In this document: one piece after another, positions 1-6,750 of the stretch
How positions within the stretch are numbered: position 1 is the stretch's first letter
Layout: every line of letters starts with the position of its first letter
Notes under the pieces: generated by a model
The model's database searches: none
Told to the model about the DNA's origin: nothing
What the model saw: the letters and a program-made list of their open reading frames with translations, nothing else
NCBI GenBank assembly: GCA_041590075.1
Contig: JBFHUL010000114.1
Span: forward strand, 1-7,944
Source of the DNA: PZPK01 sp041590075
GTDB taxonomy: Bacteria; Pseudomonadota; Gammaproteobacteria; Pseudomonadales; Oleiphilaceae
Length of the DNA: 7,944 bases
Direction: 5' to 3'
Made by a program: the position numbers and the translations under genes

Positions 1-113
1 ACAAGCTGTCCTGGACATCCATCACAGGTGAATTCACCCAACATCTTGAACGCGCTGCAGGCCAATTAGAGGAGCCCACGCATGCCAAACAATCCTTCAA
101 ACATTTTTCATAA
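1..113 (+). CDS. C-terminal end of an upstream gene, possibly a glycosyltransferase (partial)
   Basis: Of the three plus frames, only the one with codons starting at position 3 stays open well past the start of the next gene. It gives 36 residues and a TAA at 111-113. The other two frames stop at 29-31 and 67-69. The peptide begins KLSWTSITGEF and continues as a probable amphipathic helix (FTQHLERAAGQL). A tryptophan followed by a final helix is a common ending of GT-B fold (GT4-type) glycosyltransferases, and such genes often sit just before PAP2 phosphatases. It overlaps the PAP2 gene by 32 bases in another frame, which suggests co-transcription and perhaps translational coupling. The family is inferred from a short tail and from context only. 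The coding frame is more secure than the function, and the 5' part lies outside the window. Confidence 0.45.
   Translation, partial: KLSWTSITGEFTQHLERAAGQLEEPTHAKQSFKHFS
68..74 (+). promoter_or_regulatory. Shine-Dalgarno site of the PAP2 gene
   Basis: AGAGGAG lies 7 bases before the ATG at 82 and inside the end of the upstream gene. It decides the start: the next in-frame ATG, at 115, falls directly after the upstream TAA (TAAGATG) but has only a T/A-rich stretch in front of it and no ribosome-binding motif. Confidence 0.7.
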
Positions 114-639
114 GATGGACCATTGGGATAAGGCAGGCTGCCTTTATCTCAACACTTATTGTCACAACCGCATAGTGAAGCGTATTTTTTCGGTGATCAG
201 CAGACTTGGCGACGGCGCATTTTGGTATGGTTTCGCCCTACTACTGCCGGTGTTGTTTGGCGCAAAGGGGATCGTTGTGGGCGCGATGATGACGGTTTCT
301 GGGCTGCTGTGTCTGGTTTTCTACCGGCACATAAAAACACGTTTGGTTCGGGAACGGCCCTTCATTAAGCTTAGAGCTATTATGCAAGGCTGTGCGCCAT
401 TGGATCGCTACAGTTTTCCTTCAGGCCACACCATGCATGCTGTATGTTTTACCAAAATTATCGTATGGCACTTCCCTGACCTATGGGTAATCGTTGTTCC
501 TTTCACCCTGCTTGTTGCGCTGTCCCGCATGATTCTTGGCCTCCATTACCCCAGTGATGTGATATGTGGAGCCCTCCTGGGCGCAGTGGTAGGTGCGACA
601 ACCTTAAGCCTTTTCGCTTATTGCGCGGAGCGCTTGTAG
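82..639 (+). CDS. PAP2-superfamily membrane phosphatase
   Basis: This 185-residue integral membrane protein carries the complete acid-phosphatase signature of the PAP2 family. Motif 1 is K85-x6-R92-P93, motif 2 is P113-S114-G115-H116, and motif 3 is S148-R149-x5-H155-x3-D159. In the family, the motif 3 histidine is the nucleophile and the motif 2 histidine the general acid. Such enzymes dephosphorylate lipid phosphates or pyrophosphates, for example undecaprenyl pyrophosphate or phosphatidic acid, usually on the periplasmic face of the inner membrane. Hydrophobic segments are visible near residues 47-60, 62-81, 120-131, 134-147 and 160-180. The overlap with a possible glycosyltransferase suggests a role in lipid-linked glycan or envelope metabolism. 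The substrate cannot be read from the sequence. The start at 82 is preferred on its ribosome site, and an alternative start at 115 would remove only 11 polar residues. Confidence 0.92.
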   Translation: MPNNPSNIFHKMDHWDKAGCLYLNTYCHNRIVKRIFSVISRLGDGAFWYGFALLLPVLFGAKGIVVGAMMTVSGLLCLVFYRHIKTRLVRERPFIKLRAIMQGCAPLDRYSFPSGHTMHAVCFTKIIVWHFPDLWVIVVPFTLLVALSRMILGLHYPSDVICGALLGAVVGATTLSLFAYCAERL

Positions 640-717
640 ACCTAACGAATTAACGTCCACAAACAAAACCCTGTCGTTGTTGTTAAAATCGACTAGAATT
701 GGTCCTAGCCGGCCACG

Positions 718-730
718 CCCGACTGTAGCC
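718..730 (+). repeat. Intergenic 13-base repeat, copy 1 (CCCGACTGTAGCC)
   Basis: This 13-base word lies 34 bases before the kinase start codon. It matches the word at 3529-3541, just after the kinase stop, in 12 of 13 positions and in the same orientation. Function unknown. It may be part of a REP-like intergenic element, a binding site, or chance. Confidence 0.35.
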
Positions 731-764
731 GAGCGCATGCTTACCGGGAGCTAAGGGACTATTC

Positions 765-3512
765 ATGGAAAAGAGGGCAAGCACCTTACCCAACAAACAG
801 GGCACCAGCCTCGCCGTCCGCCTGCTACGCGTTGTCTTCTCGATTTATCTTTCGATCACGCTGTTGATCACCGGTACACAAATGTACAACGAGTATTCCC
901 TCGAAAAAGACGCCATTGTGGCCAACCTGCAAGCCTATGAGAATATTTTTGGCTCGGGCATTGCCACGGCGCTGTGGAACCTCGACGACGACCAACTTCA
1001 CGCAACGCTCGAGGGTGTCGCACTACTCAAGGATATCGCCGGAGTGCGATTGCTCGAGCCGAATGGCAAGGTGATTTATCAGGGAGGCGAGCTTTACACC
1101 CAACAGTCCTCACCCGAGCTGACAGATGAAGGTGTACCGATTCAGGCTGATTTGTTCTATCACCAGTTTGAGATCACCTACGGAGACCGCCATATTGGCG
1201 ACGCCACCCTGATTTCCAGCAATCGTATCGTGATCGACAAAGTCAAATACAACTTCATCGCCATCATCATCAACGCAGTAATCAAAACAGTTTTATTGTG
1301 GCTGCTATTTCTTTGGGCATTTAAACGCTTCTTAATCTCAGCTCTCGACCAGTTTATCGAGAAGATGGAGGCGACCAGATTTGAATCTCTCGACGAAGAG
1401 GATCAGAAAATTAACACCTATGATGCCGTTGAGCTCGAACGCCTAGAAAACGTATTTGTCGCCATGAAAAAGCGCATTTGCGACGCCAAGCAAAATCTGG
1501 AGCAACTCAATGGGCAGTTAGAAGACAAAGTGCGCGAACGCACCAAGGATTATCTGCGGCAGCAAAGCATGCTTGAAGCGATGAGCTTTCTGGGCCGCAT
1601 AGGTGCATGGGAATATGACTTCCATACCGAAACCCTGTTTTGCTCAGACATGACCCGCAACATCCTGGAACTGGACGATTCACACACGCTGACGCCGAAA
1701 GAGCTGCTTGGCTATGTTGCAAGGCAGGAGCACAGAGAAAAACTGGAAGCTGCAATCGATCAAGCAATCAAGTACGGTAAACCCTGGCATCTGGAGTTAC
1801 AAATGAAGTCCGCCAGAGGAAATATTTCCTGGATCATGACCGCCGGACAAGCGGAAATGTCTCGAGGTAAATGTGTCCGACTTTTTGGTGCGCTTGAAGA
1901 TATCGATGATCGGATTACCAACCAACAGCAGCTAATCGAAGCGAAAGAACAAGCCGAACTTGCCGATCAGGCAAAAAGTGAGTTCCTCGCCAGCATGAGC
2001 CACGAAATTCGCACACCAATGAACGGCATTATTGGCATGCTGAATATTCTCTTACGGTCTGATATTCGTGATCAGGAGCGCAAGCAGGCGGAATTGGCGC
2101 TGGCCAGCGCGGAATCTTTGCTGTCGCTGCTAAATGACATTCTCGACTTTTCCAAAATTGAAGCCGGAAAACTCGAAATCGAGAATATCGAGTTTAATCT
2201 CGAAAAGCTGTTCGGTCGAACCACGGAAATGCTAGCGATTTCCGCTCGTAACAAAGACCTTGAGCTTGTACTGGACCTTTCCGACATTGCATATAACAGT
2301 GTGCGCGGCGATCCTAATCGAATCCGGCAGGTTCTCACCAACCTGGTCGACAACGCGATCAAATTTACCCCACAGGGAACAATCACCATTACGGTCCAGT
2401 CTCGTCTCTTAGACGGGGCAGTGAAACTGACCTGCAGCGTTTCAGATACCGGTGTCGGAATTGAAACCAGCAAACAACAAGGCATTTTTGGTAGTTTTAC
2501 GCAGGCGGATGTGTCGACCACGCGCAAATATGGTGGCACAGGATTAGGACTCGCCATTGTGAAGAATCTTTGCCAACTCATGGGTGGCGATGTGCATCTT
2601 GATAGCACTCTCGGCCACGGTAGCACCTTTACATTCTCCGCACTTCTCGCACCAGGCGATCAGGAATCCGCAGCGCGAGACGTGAGCGCGATACCAGTGA
2701 ATAAGGTGTTTCTGTGTCTCGAGAGCCGGGCGCTTGAAAGTGTTGTATTAAAACAACTCAAGGCCTGGAACATCGTTACGTCGCGAATTGAACACCCCGA
2801 CCACTTGCTCAACAGCGACGCATCGGCTGGCTCAGCCATTATTCTGGATCGGGCACGCTGCGCGTCTCTGGAGGCCTTAGACCAATACTCCTGTGACACG
2901 CTCATTCTTGTCGAAGAACCTGACAAGCAATATAGCGATAATCTTAACGCGCAACCGTCCACCTCCATTCAATATCTCAGCACCCCCATTACGCCTGAGA
3001 AACTTTTTTCCTGTTTACAAAGTATTGTGCCAAGCACGGCAGAGGCGGAAGGGAATGTCACAACGGCGAGTAGTCACACGCTCTCCGAGCGAACGCAAAA
3101 GGAGCTGACGTCTGCGCGCATCCTGCTCGTCGAAGACAATATGGTTAATCAGATGGTGGCGCGTACGATGATCCAGCAACAGGGTCTCGATTGCGATATT
3201 GCTGAAAACGGATCGCATGCGCTGGCGGCCCTGAATGCCGTTAATCAAAACGAGCCCTATGACCTGGTTCTGATGGATTGTCAGATGCCGGAAATGGATG
3301 GGTACGAGGCTTCCCGCCAAATTCGACAGGGACACGCCGGTGCACACCATAAAGAAGTACCGATCATTGCCATGACAGCCAACGCCATGATGGGCGACAA
3401 AGAGCGCTGTCTGGACGCCGGCATGAACGATTACATCAGTAAACCCATAGAGCCCGAAAAACTGCGCAACAGTATTGAGCGCTGGCTTGCCACCTCAAGT
3501 GACAGCAAGTAA
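765..3512 (+). CDS. Membrane-bound hybrid sensor histidine kinase with PAS-like, HisKA, HATPase, degenerate receiver and receiver domains
   Basis: This 915-residue kinase has transmembrane helices near residues 20-38 and 162-189 that flank a periplasmic sensor region (about 42-160, containing the ATALWNLDDDQL stretch). A HAMP-like linker and coiled coil run to about 268. A PAS-like domain spans about 273-383 (GRIGAWEYD at its start, LFGALEDIDD at its end). HisKA carries the H-box SHEIRTPMN with phospho-acceptor His413. The HATPase has its N-box around Asn530, DTGVGI from Asp561 and GGTGLG at 590-595. Residues about 645-757 form a receiver-like fold without the key residues. The final receiver has Glu790-Asp791, phospho-acceptor Asp838 in MDCQMP, Thr871 and Lys893. 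There is no HPt domain, so phosphotransfer would need a separate HPt protein or regulator. The start has TAAGGGA at 752-758, 6 bases before the ATG. The architecture resembles BarA/ArcB-type kinases, but orthology cannot be assigned and the signal is unknown. Confidence 0.95.
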   Translation: MEKRASTLPNKQGTSLAVRLLRVVFSIYLSITLLITGTQMYNEYSLEKDAIVANLQAYENIFGSGIATALWNLDDDQLHATLEGVALLKDIAGVRLLEPNGKVIYQGGELYTQQSSPELTDEGVPIQADLFYHQFEITYGDRHIGDATLISSNRIVIDKVKYNFIAIIINAVIKTVLLWLLFLWAFKRFLISALDQFIEKMEATRFESLDEEDQKINTYDAVELERLENVFVAMKKRICDAKQNLEQLNGQLEDKVRERTKDYLRQQSMLEAMSFLGRIGAWEYDFHTETLFCSDMTRNILELDDSHTLTPKELLGYVARQEHREKLEAAIDQAIKYGKPWHLELQMKSARGNISWIMTAGQAEMSRGKCVRLFGALEDIDDRITNQQQLIEAKEQAELADQAKSEFLASMSHEIRTPMNGIIGMLNILLRSDIRDQERKQAELALASAESLLSLLNDILDFSKIEAGKLEIENIEFNLEKLFGRTTEMLAISARNKDLELVLDLSDIAYNSVRGDPNRIRQVLTNLVDNAIKFTPQGTITITVQSRLLDGAVKLTCSVSDTGVGIETSKQQGIFGSFTQADVSTTRKYGGTGLGLAIVKNLCQLMGGDVHLDSTLGHGSTFTFSALLAPGDQESAARDVSAIPVNKVFLCLESRALESVVLKQLKAWNIVTSRIEHPDHLLNSDASAGSAIILDRARCASLEALDQYSCDTLILVEEPDKQYSDNLNAQPSTSIQYLSTPITPEKLFSCLQSIVPSTAEAEGNVTTASSHTLSERTQKELTSARILLVEDNMVNQMVARTMIQQQGLDCDIAENGSHALAALNAVNQNEPYDLVLMDCQMPEMDGYEASRQIRQGHAGAHHKEVPIIAMTANAMMGDKERCLDAGMNDYISKPIEPEKLRNSIERWLATSSDSK

Positions 3513-3513
3513 T

Positions 3514-3553
3514 CGCAATGTTTGTAGCCCCGAATGTAGCCACTAAGATTGCG
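3514..3553. other. Convergent intergenic gap with a weak inverted repeat
   Basis: CGCAAT at 3514-3519 pairs with ATTGCG at 3548-3553 around a 28-base loop, between two genes that converge. The position suits a bidirectional terminator, but the stem is only 6 bp, the loop is long and no T-run follows on either side. It is recorded as a possible transcript-end structure, not a convincing terminator. Confidence 0.2.
3529..3541 (+). repeat. Intergenic 13-base repeat, copy 2 (CCCGAATGTAGCC)
   Basis: This lies 16 bases after the kinase stop codon, in the 44-bp gap between the kinase and the convergent adaptor gene. It differs from copy 1 at 718-730 by one base. A further TGTAGCC occurs just before it at 3523-3529, making a short tandem of that heptamer with a 12-base period. 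Confidence 0.35.
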
Positions 3554-3556
3554 GTA

Positions 3557-4864
3557 TCAGCTATCTCGCCACGCGGTGCGAAATGCGCTCAATAGCGGAT
3601 CCATGAGGTACTGTGCTGGCGTTGATTCACCCGTCACAATCATTACATCAGCAGGCATTCCGGGGCTTATTTGTTCAAGTGCTTCCGGAGTAAGCGATCC
3701 CTTAGGTATGGCAATACGAGCGGTGTAATACGAGTTGAGTGTTTGTGGGTCCTGGAAAACGTCGGCGGAGACCCCCTCTACACGCCCCTGAAACTCCGGA
3801 AATTCATGATGTTTGTATGCCGCCATACGGATCCGGGCCGGCATATCCTGCCTCACTTTATCGATATCAATGGGCAAGATTCTTGCCCCCACCACGAGCT
3901 CGTCATCACTCGGTACAATTTCCAGTATGGTATCACCAGGCCGTATAACGGCACCCACGGTAAATACATTCAAGCCCACTACTTTTCCGTCTACCGGCGC
4001 TTTAATCGCAACCCGCCCCAGTATGTTGGCGGTGGAATCGATACGTTCGCTGAGATCCGCTATCTTGCCTTGTACCTCTTGAAGAGAATTTGCCGCAGCT
4101 TCCCGGTAACCCTGAATGAGACTCTCCCTTTCAAACCCCAGCTCTGATATCTCCTGGCGTGCCGTCGCCAATTCTGTAGTGAGTTTGACATGTTCCCCAC
4201 GCTTTTCAGCCAACTCACGTTTCAGTTCTAGAAAACGTAATTTATTCGCAAACTGACGTTGAACCAGGTTATCCCAAGCCTGAAGCTCTTCCTCCATGTA
4301 GCGAATTTCGTCTTCCTTGGCGCTCAACTCGTTGGTAACACCAACAATACGTGACTCAAGCTGCTGCTGCCGTGATACCAGGCTACTCAATTGATTGTCC
4401 AGATTACTCCGACTCAGTTGAAACAATGACCTCGCCGCAGCCACTTGACTTTGCAGCCAACTACCACCTTCGCTTAATAAACCTTCAGAAATCACAAGCT
4501 CTTCTTGCATGTCGCGTTGCGCTTGCAATACCTGCTCGCGAATTTGGAGCTCTGTTAATTGGGCTCGCAGGCTCTGATGATTCGCACCGGCAAAGGTTTC
4601 GTCCAGTTGAATCAGGGTTTGGCCGGCTTCAACCAGATCGCCTTCCTTAACGAGTATTTTCTTTACGATCCCGCCCTCGAGGTGTTGCAGTTGTTTTTTC
4701 TCCGAACTCACCTTGACCGTTGCCTGCGCGACCACTGCGCTATCAAGCGGCGTAAACACCGCCCAAACTAAAAAACCAATAAAACCAAAACACAATACTA
4801 TCGATCCAATGATGGTGGGTCGCTTAAGGTCGGTCGGAGGGGATGGGGCTTGCAACAGGTTCAT
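3557..4864 (-). CDS. HlyD/PrtE-type periplasmic adaptor of a type I secretion system
   Basis: This 435-residue membrane fusion protein would bridge the inner-membrane ABC exporter and a TolC-type outer-membrane channel. It has a short cytoplasmic N-terminus, one transmembrane helix near residues 17-37, and then the first half-lipoyl segment with the family-typical HLEGGIVKKI (61-70) and EGDLVEAGQTL (74-84). A long alpha-helical coiled-coil hairpin rich in Glu, Gln, Leu and Arg covers about 91-280. The second lipoyl half (APVDGKVVGL) and a beta-barrel region follow. The C-terminal part, with PGMPADVMIVTGE and a final QYLMDPL, is typical of the HlyD/PrtE/AprE group. Length fits the family. Its ATG overlaps the exporter's TGA (4861-4864, ATGA), so the two are almost certainly translated from one mRNA. 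No outer-membrane factor gene follows: the next gene converges from the other strand. Confidence 0.94.
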   Translation of the reverse strand: MNLLQAPSPPTDLKRPTIIGSIVLCFGFIGFLVWAVFTPLDSAVVAQATVKVSSEKKQLQHLEGGIVKKILVKEGDLVEAGQTLIQLDETFAGANHQSLRAQLTELQIREQVLQAQRDMQEELVISEGLLSEGGSWLQSQVAAARSLFQLSRSNLDNQLSSLVSRQQQLESRIVGVTNELSAKEDEIRYMEEELQAWDNLVQRQFANKLRFLELKRELAEKRGEHVKLTTELATARQEISELGFERESLIQGYREAAANSLQEVQGKIADLSERIDSTANILGRVAIKAPVDGKVVGLNVFTVGAVIRPGDTILEIVPSDDELVVGARILPIDIDKVRQDMPARIRMAAYKHHEFPEFQGRVEGVSADVFQDPQTLNSYYTARIAIPKGSLTPEALEQISPGMPADVMIVTGESTPAQYLMDPLLSAFRTAWRDS

Positions 4865-6663
4865 GATTTTTGTCCTGTTGAACGAACGGTAGTGCGAGGC
4901 CGTGCTTGCACGACTTTCGGTTTCGCACCTAAGGCACTTGATGCAGCGGGAGCGGCCGCATCATGGGCAACGGCGCTGACTGATTGCTTGGGTTTAAGTT
5001 CCTGAAAAATCTCTTCTCTCGGTCCATACTTTTGCACCTGACCATCGGCCATCAATGCAATGTTGTCCATATGCTCAAACAAGCTGGGTTGATGGGCAAT
5101 CACCAGGCAAGTAATGCCTCTTTGTTTGATGACATTCAGTGCATTGATTACGCTGCGGCGCCCCATATGATCAAGGTTAGAGCTTGGCTCATCCAGAACA
5201 ATAAGTTTCGGATTACCAAATAAGGCACGCGCTAAGCCAATGCGCTGTTTTTGTCCTCCGGATATTGCGATCCCACCCGGCCCAACTTTTGTTTCATAAC
5301 CCTGTGGCAATGCCAGAATCAACTCATGCGCACCCGCTAGTATGGCCGCCTGGACCACCTGCTCTCCGCTTTCACCTCTGAAGCGGGAAATATTTTCTGC
5401 AACCGTTCCATCAAAAAGCTCTACATCCTGCGGCAGATAACCAAAAAAAGCTGAAAGCTGCGCCTGGTTTTCTGGAGACAGCTCCGCACCATCAATGCGT
5501 ATCGTACCCGCCGTTGCTCTGTGTACTCCTAGAATCAACCTTGCGAGCGTGGTTTTACCCGATCCGCTGGGGCCTGTAATGCCCACCATCTCGCCGGCCT
5601 GAATACCCAGGCTGAGATTTTTGATAATAGGGCGCCCGCCTTGCTGAGCGTCTTCTTCCGATCCAAATGCCAGTACATTCGACAGCGCGACCGCGCCCGA
5701 AGGTTCCGGTAGGGGTGTTACCGCATCCAAGGCCTGGTAATCTCCCATAAAGCCGAGGAGATTCTGGTAAGACTCTCGCGCACGGCCCAAGCCTCGCCAG
5801 CCCTGAATCGATTGCTCGATGGGCGTCAAGGCTCGGCCAATAATGATCGAAGCAGCAATCATAGCCCCGGCTGTGGTGATATCCTGAATCGCCAGATACG
5901 CCCCCGTCGCGAGCACGGCTATCTGAATGATCTGGCGAACAACTTTGGCCACGGCACCAATCCATGCAGTGCGATCCGTACTCAAGGCCTGAAAACCCAA
6001 GCCCGCCGATTGCATTTGACGCCATTGCGCAAACAAAGCCGGGAACATCCCCATTCCCATGGCAGCATCCTTATTGCGCAACCCATGCTCCACAAAATCA
6101 TTGGCAGCACCGAAAGCTTCATTGGATGACTGCGACACATTTCGCGTCACTCGATCATTAATCAATGCCAGCAAAAACAAGACGGCCGCTCCGGCTAATC
6201 CAACATGGCCGAGCGCCGGATGCAACAAATAAACGACTGCGAGATAGGCTGGCAACCAAGGTATATCAAACAGCGAAAGCAGGTAGGGATTCGCGATGAA
6301 ATTGCGCACCGTATTGAGGTCGTGCATGGGTTGCATACTGCTACCCCGTCGGAACATTTCCGAAAGCACCTGCCCGGAAACAGCCTGATCCAATCGCACA
6401 CTGATACGATTAAGGAGAAAGTTCCTGACGATCTCGAAACACAACAGCAAAGAAAGCAGAAATACGGCAATCGCGATCAAACCAACCAAGGTAGATTCGC
6501 TGCGTGACAGCAGCACCCTGTCGTAGACCTGCAACATGAACATTGGCGAGGTAAGCAACAACAGATTAACCACAAAGCTAAATGCAAAAACCGCACGCAT
6601 AGAGCTTTTAGCCTGCTTGAGCGCCACGCTGATTACATTGTTACTGCCTGTGTGTTGCTGCAT
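4861..6663 (-). CDS. Type I secretion ABC permease/ATPase, PrtD/AprD-type
   Basis: This 600-residue half-transporter has an N-terminal membrane domain fused to an ATPase domain and would energise one-step export of a protein across both membranes. The membrane domain begins with a hydrophobic segment at about 22-45 that includes MLQVYDRVLL, a hallmark of PrtD-type exporters, and further helices follow to about residue 280. The ATPase has a Walker A with Lys370 (GPSGSGKTT), Q-loop Gln412, signature ISGGQ at 467-471, Walker B Asp491-Glu492 and H-loop His524, so it looks active. There is no N-terminal C39 peptidase or C39-like domain. An Ala/Pro/Lys-rich tail of about 45 residues follows the ATPase core. 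The start has only AGGA, 11 bases upstream. The gene lies downstream of the VCBS protein gene and upstream of the adaptor, so that protein is the likely cargo. Confidence 0.95.
   Translation of the reverse strand: MQQHTGSNNVISVALKQAKSSMRAVFAFSFVVNLLLLTSPMFMLQVYDRVLLSRSESTLVGLIAIAVFLLSLLLCFEIVRNFLLNRISVRLDQAVSGQVLSEMFRRGSSMQPMHDLNTVRNFIANPYLLSLFDIPWLPAYLAVVYLLHPALGHVGLAGAAVLFLLALINDRVTRNVSQSSNEAFGAANDFVEHGLRNKDAAMGMGMFPALFAQWRQMQSAGLGFQALSTDRTAWIGAVAKVVRQIIQIAVLATGAYLAIQDITTAGAMIAASIIIGRALTPIEQSIQGWRGLGRARESYQNLLGFMGDYQALDAVTPLPEPSGAVALSNVLAFGSEEDAQQGGRPIIKNLSLGIQAGEMVGITGPSGSGKTTLARLILGVHRATAGTIRIDGAELSPENQAQLSAFFGYLPQDVELFDGTVAENISRFRGESGEQVVQAAILAGAHELILALPQGYETKVGPGGIAISGGQKQRIGLARALFGNPKLIVLDEPSSNLDHMGRRSVINALNVIKQRGITCLVIAHQPSLFEHMDNIALMADGQVQKYGPREEIFQELKPKQSVSAVAHDAAAPAASSALGAKPKVVQARPRTTVRSTGQKS
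4873..4876 (-). promoter_or_regulatory. Ribosome-binding site of the adaptor gene within the exporter gene
   Basis: Read on the minus strand, AGGA (in ACAGGACA) stands 8 bases before the adaptor ATG and lies inside the last codons of the exporter. Together with the 4-base ATGA overlap, this supports termination-reinitiation coupling of exporter and adaptor synthesis. Confidence 0.6.
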
Positions 6664-6674
6664 CTACACGACTA

Positions 6675-6678
6675 TCCT
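6675..6678 (-). promoter_or_regulatory. Weak ribosome-binding site of the exporter gene
   Basis: On the minus strand, AGGA within CTAGGATAG is the only Shine-Dalgarno-like word before the exporter ATG at 6661-6663. Its 11-base spacing is longer than ideal, which would suit lower translation of the exporter than of its cargo. The next in-frame ATG (residue 22) would cut close to the first membrane helix and has no better site. Confidence 0.4.
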
Positions 6679-6709
6679 AGCTCAAACTTTTTCTGACTAA
6701 ACACACCTT

Positions 6710-6740
6710 GGGCCGGATTACCCAAGAGATAACCCGGCCC
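6710..6740 (-). promoter_or_regulatory. Intercistronic hairpin between the VCBS protein gene and the exporter gene
   Basis: In minus-strand RNA, GGGCCGGGUUA pairs with UAAUCCGGCCC around a 9-base loop, an 11-bp stem with one G-U pair. In plus-strand RNA the same position would be an A-C mismatch, so the structure suits transcripts reading from the VCBS gene into the exporter. It begins 10 bases after the VCBS stop codon. No U-run follows directly (the next bases are AAGGUGUGUUUAG), so it is not a classical strong terminator. Partial termination, mRNA end protection or a processing site are the likely roles. Confidence 0.6.
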
Positions 6741-6750
6741 GCCACTTACC

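Noticed and set aside
684..699. TAAAAT (684-689) and TAGAAT (694-699) as -10 boxes of a kinase promoter
   Set aside because: Both resemble a sigma-70 -10 element, but no acceptable -35 lies 16-18 bases upstream of either. TTGTTG at 677 is too close. A promoter in this gap is likely, but I cannot place it.
708..722. GC-rich near-palindrome around CTAGCCGGCCA as terminator of the PAP2 gene
   Set aside because: The pairing is a short self-complementary word without a proper loop and without a T-run.
2072..2626. Long open frame on the minus strand opposite the kinase domain (184 residues)
   Set aside because: It lies wholly inside the HisKA/HATPase coding region, has no ribosome site or recognisable motif, and is a shadow of a gene with complete kinase motifs on the plus strand.
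5555..6025. 156-residue minus-strand frame inside the exporter gene
   Set aside because: The composition (many Gly, Arg, Cys, Ser) is that of an out-of-frame reading. The exporter frame carries all ABC motifs through this region.
6674..6702. Promoter for the exporter gene in the gap after the VCBS gene (TAGGAT with GTTTAG upstream on the minus strand)
   Set aside because: The -10 is fair at best, the -35 is poor, and TAGGAT overlaps the likely ribosome site. Read-through from the VCBS gene is simpler.
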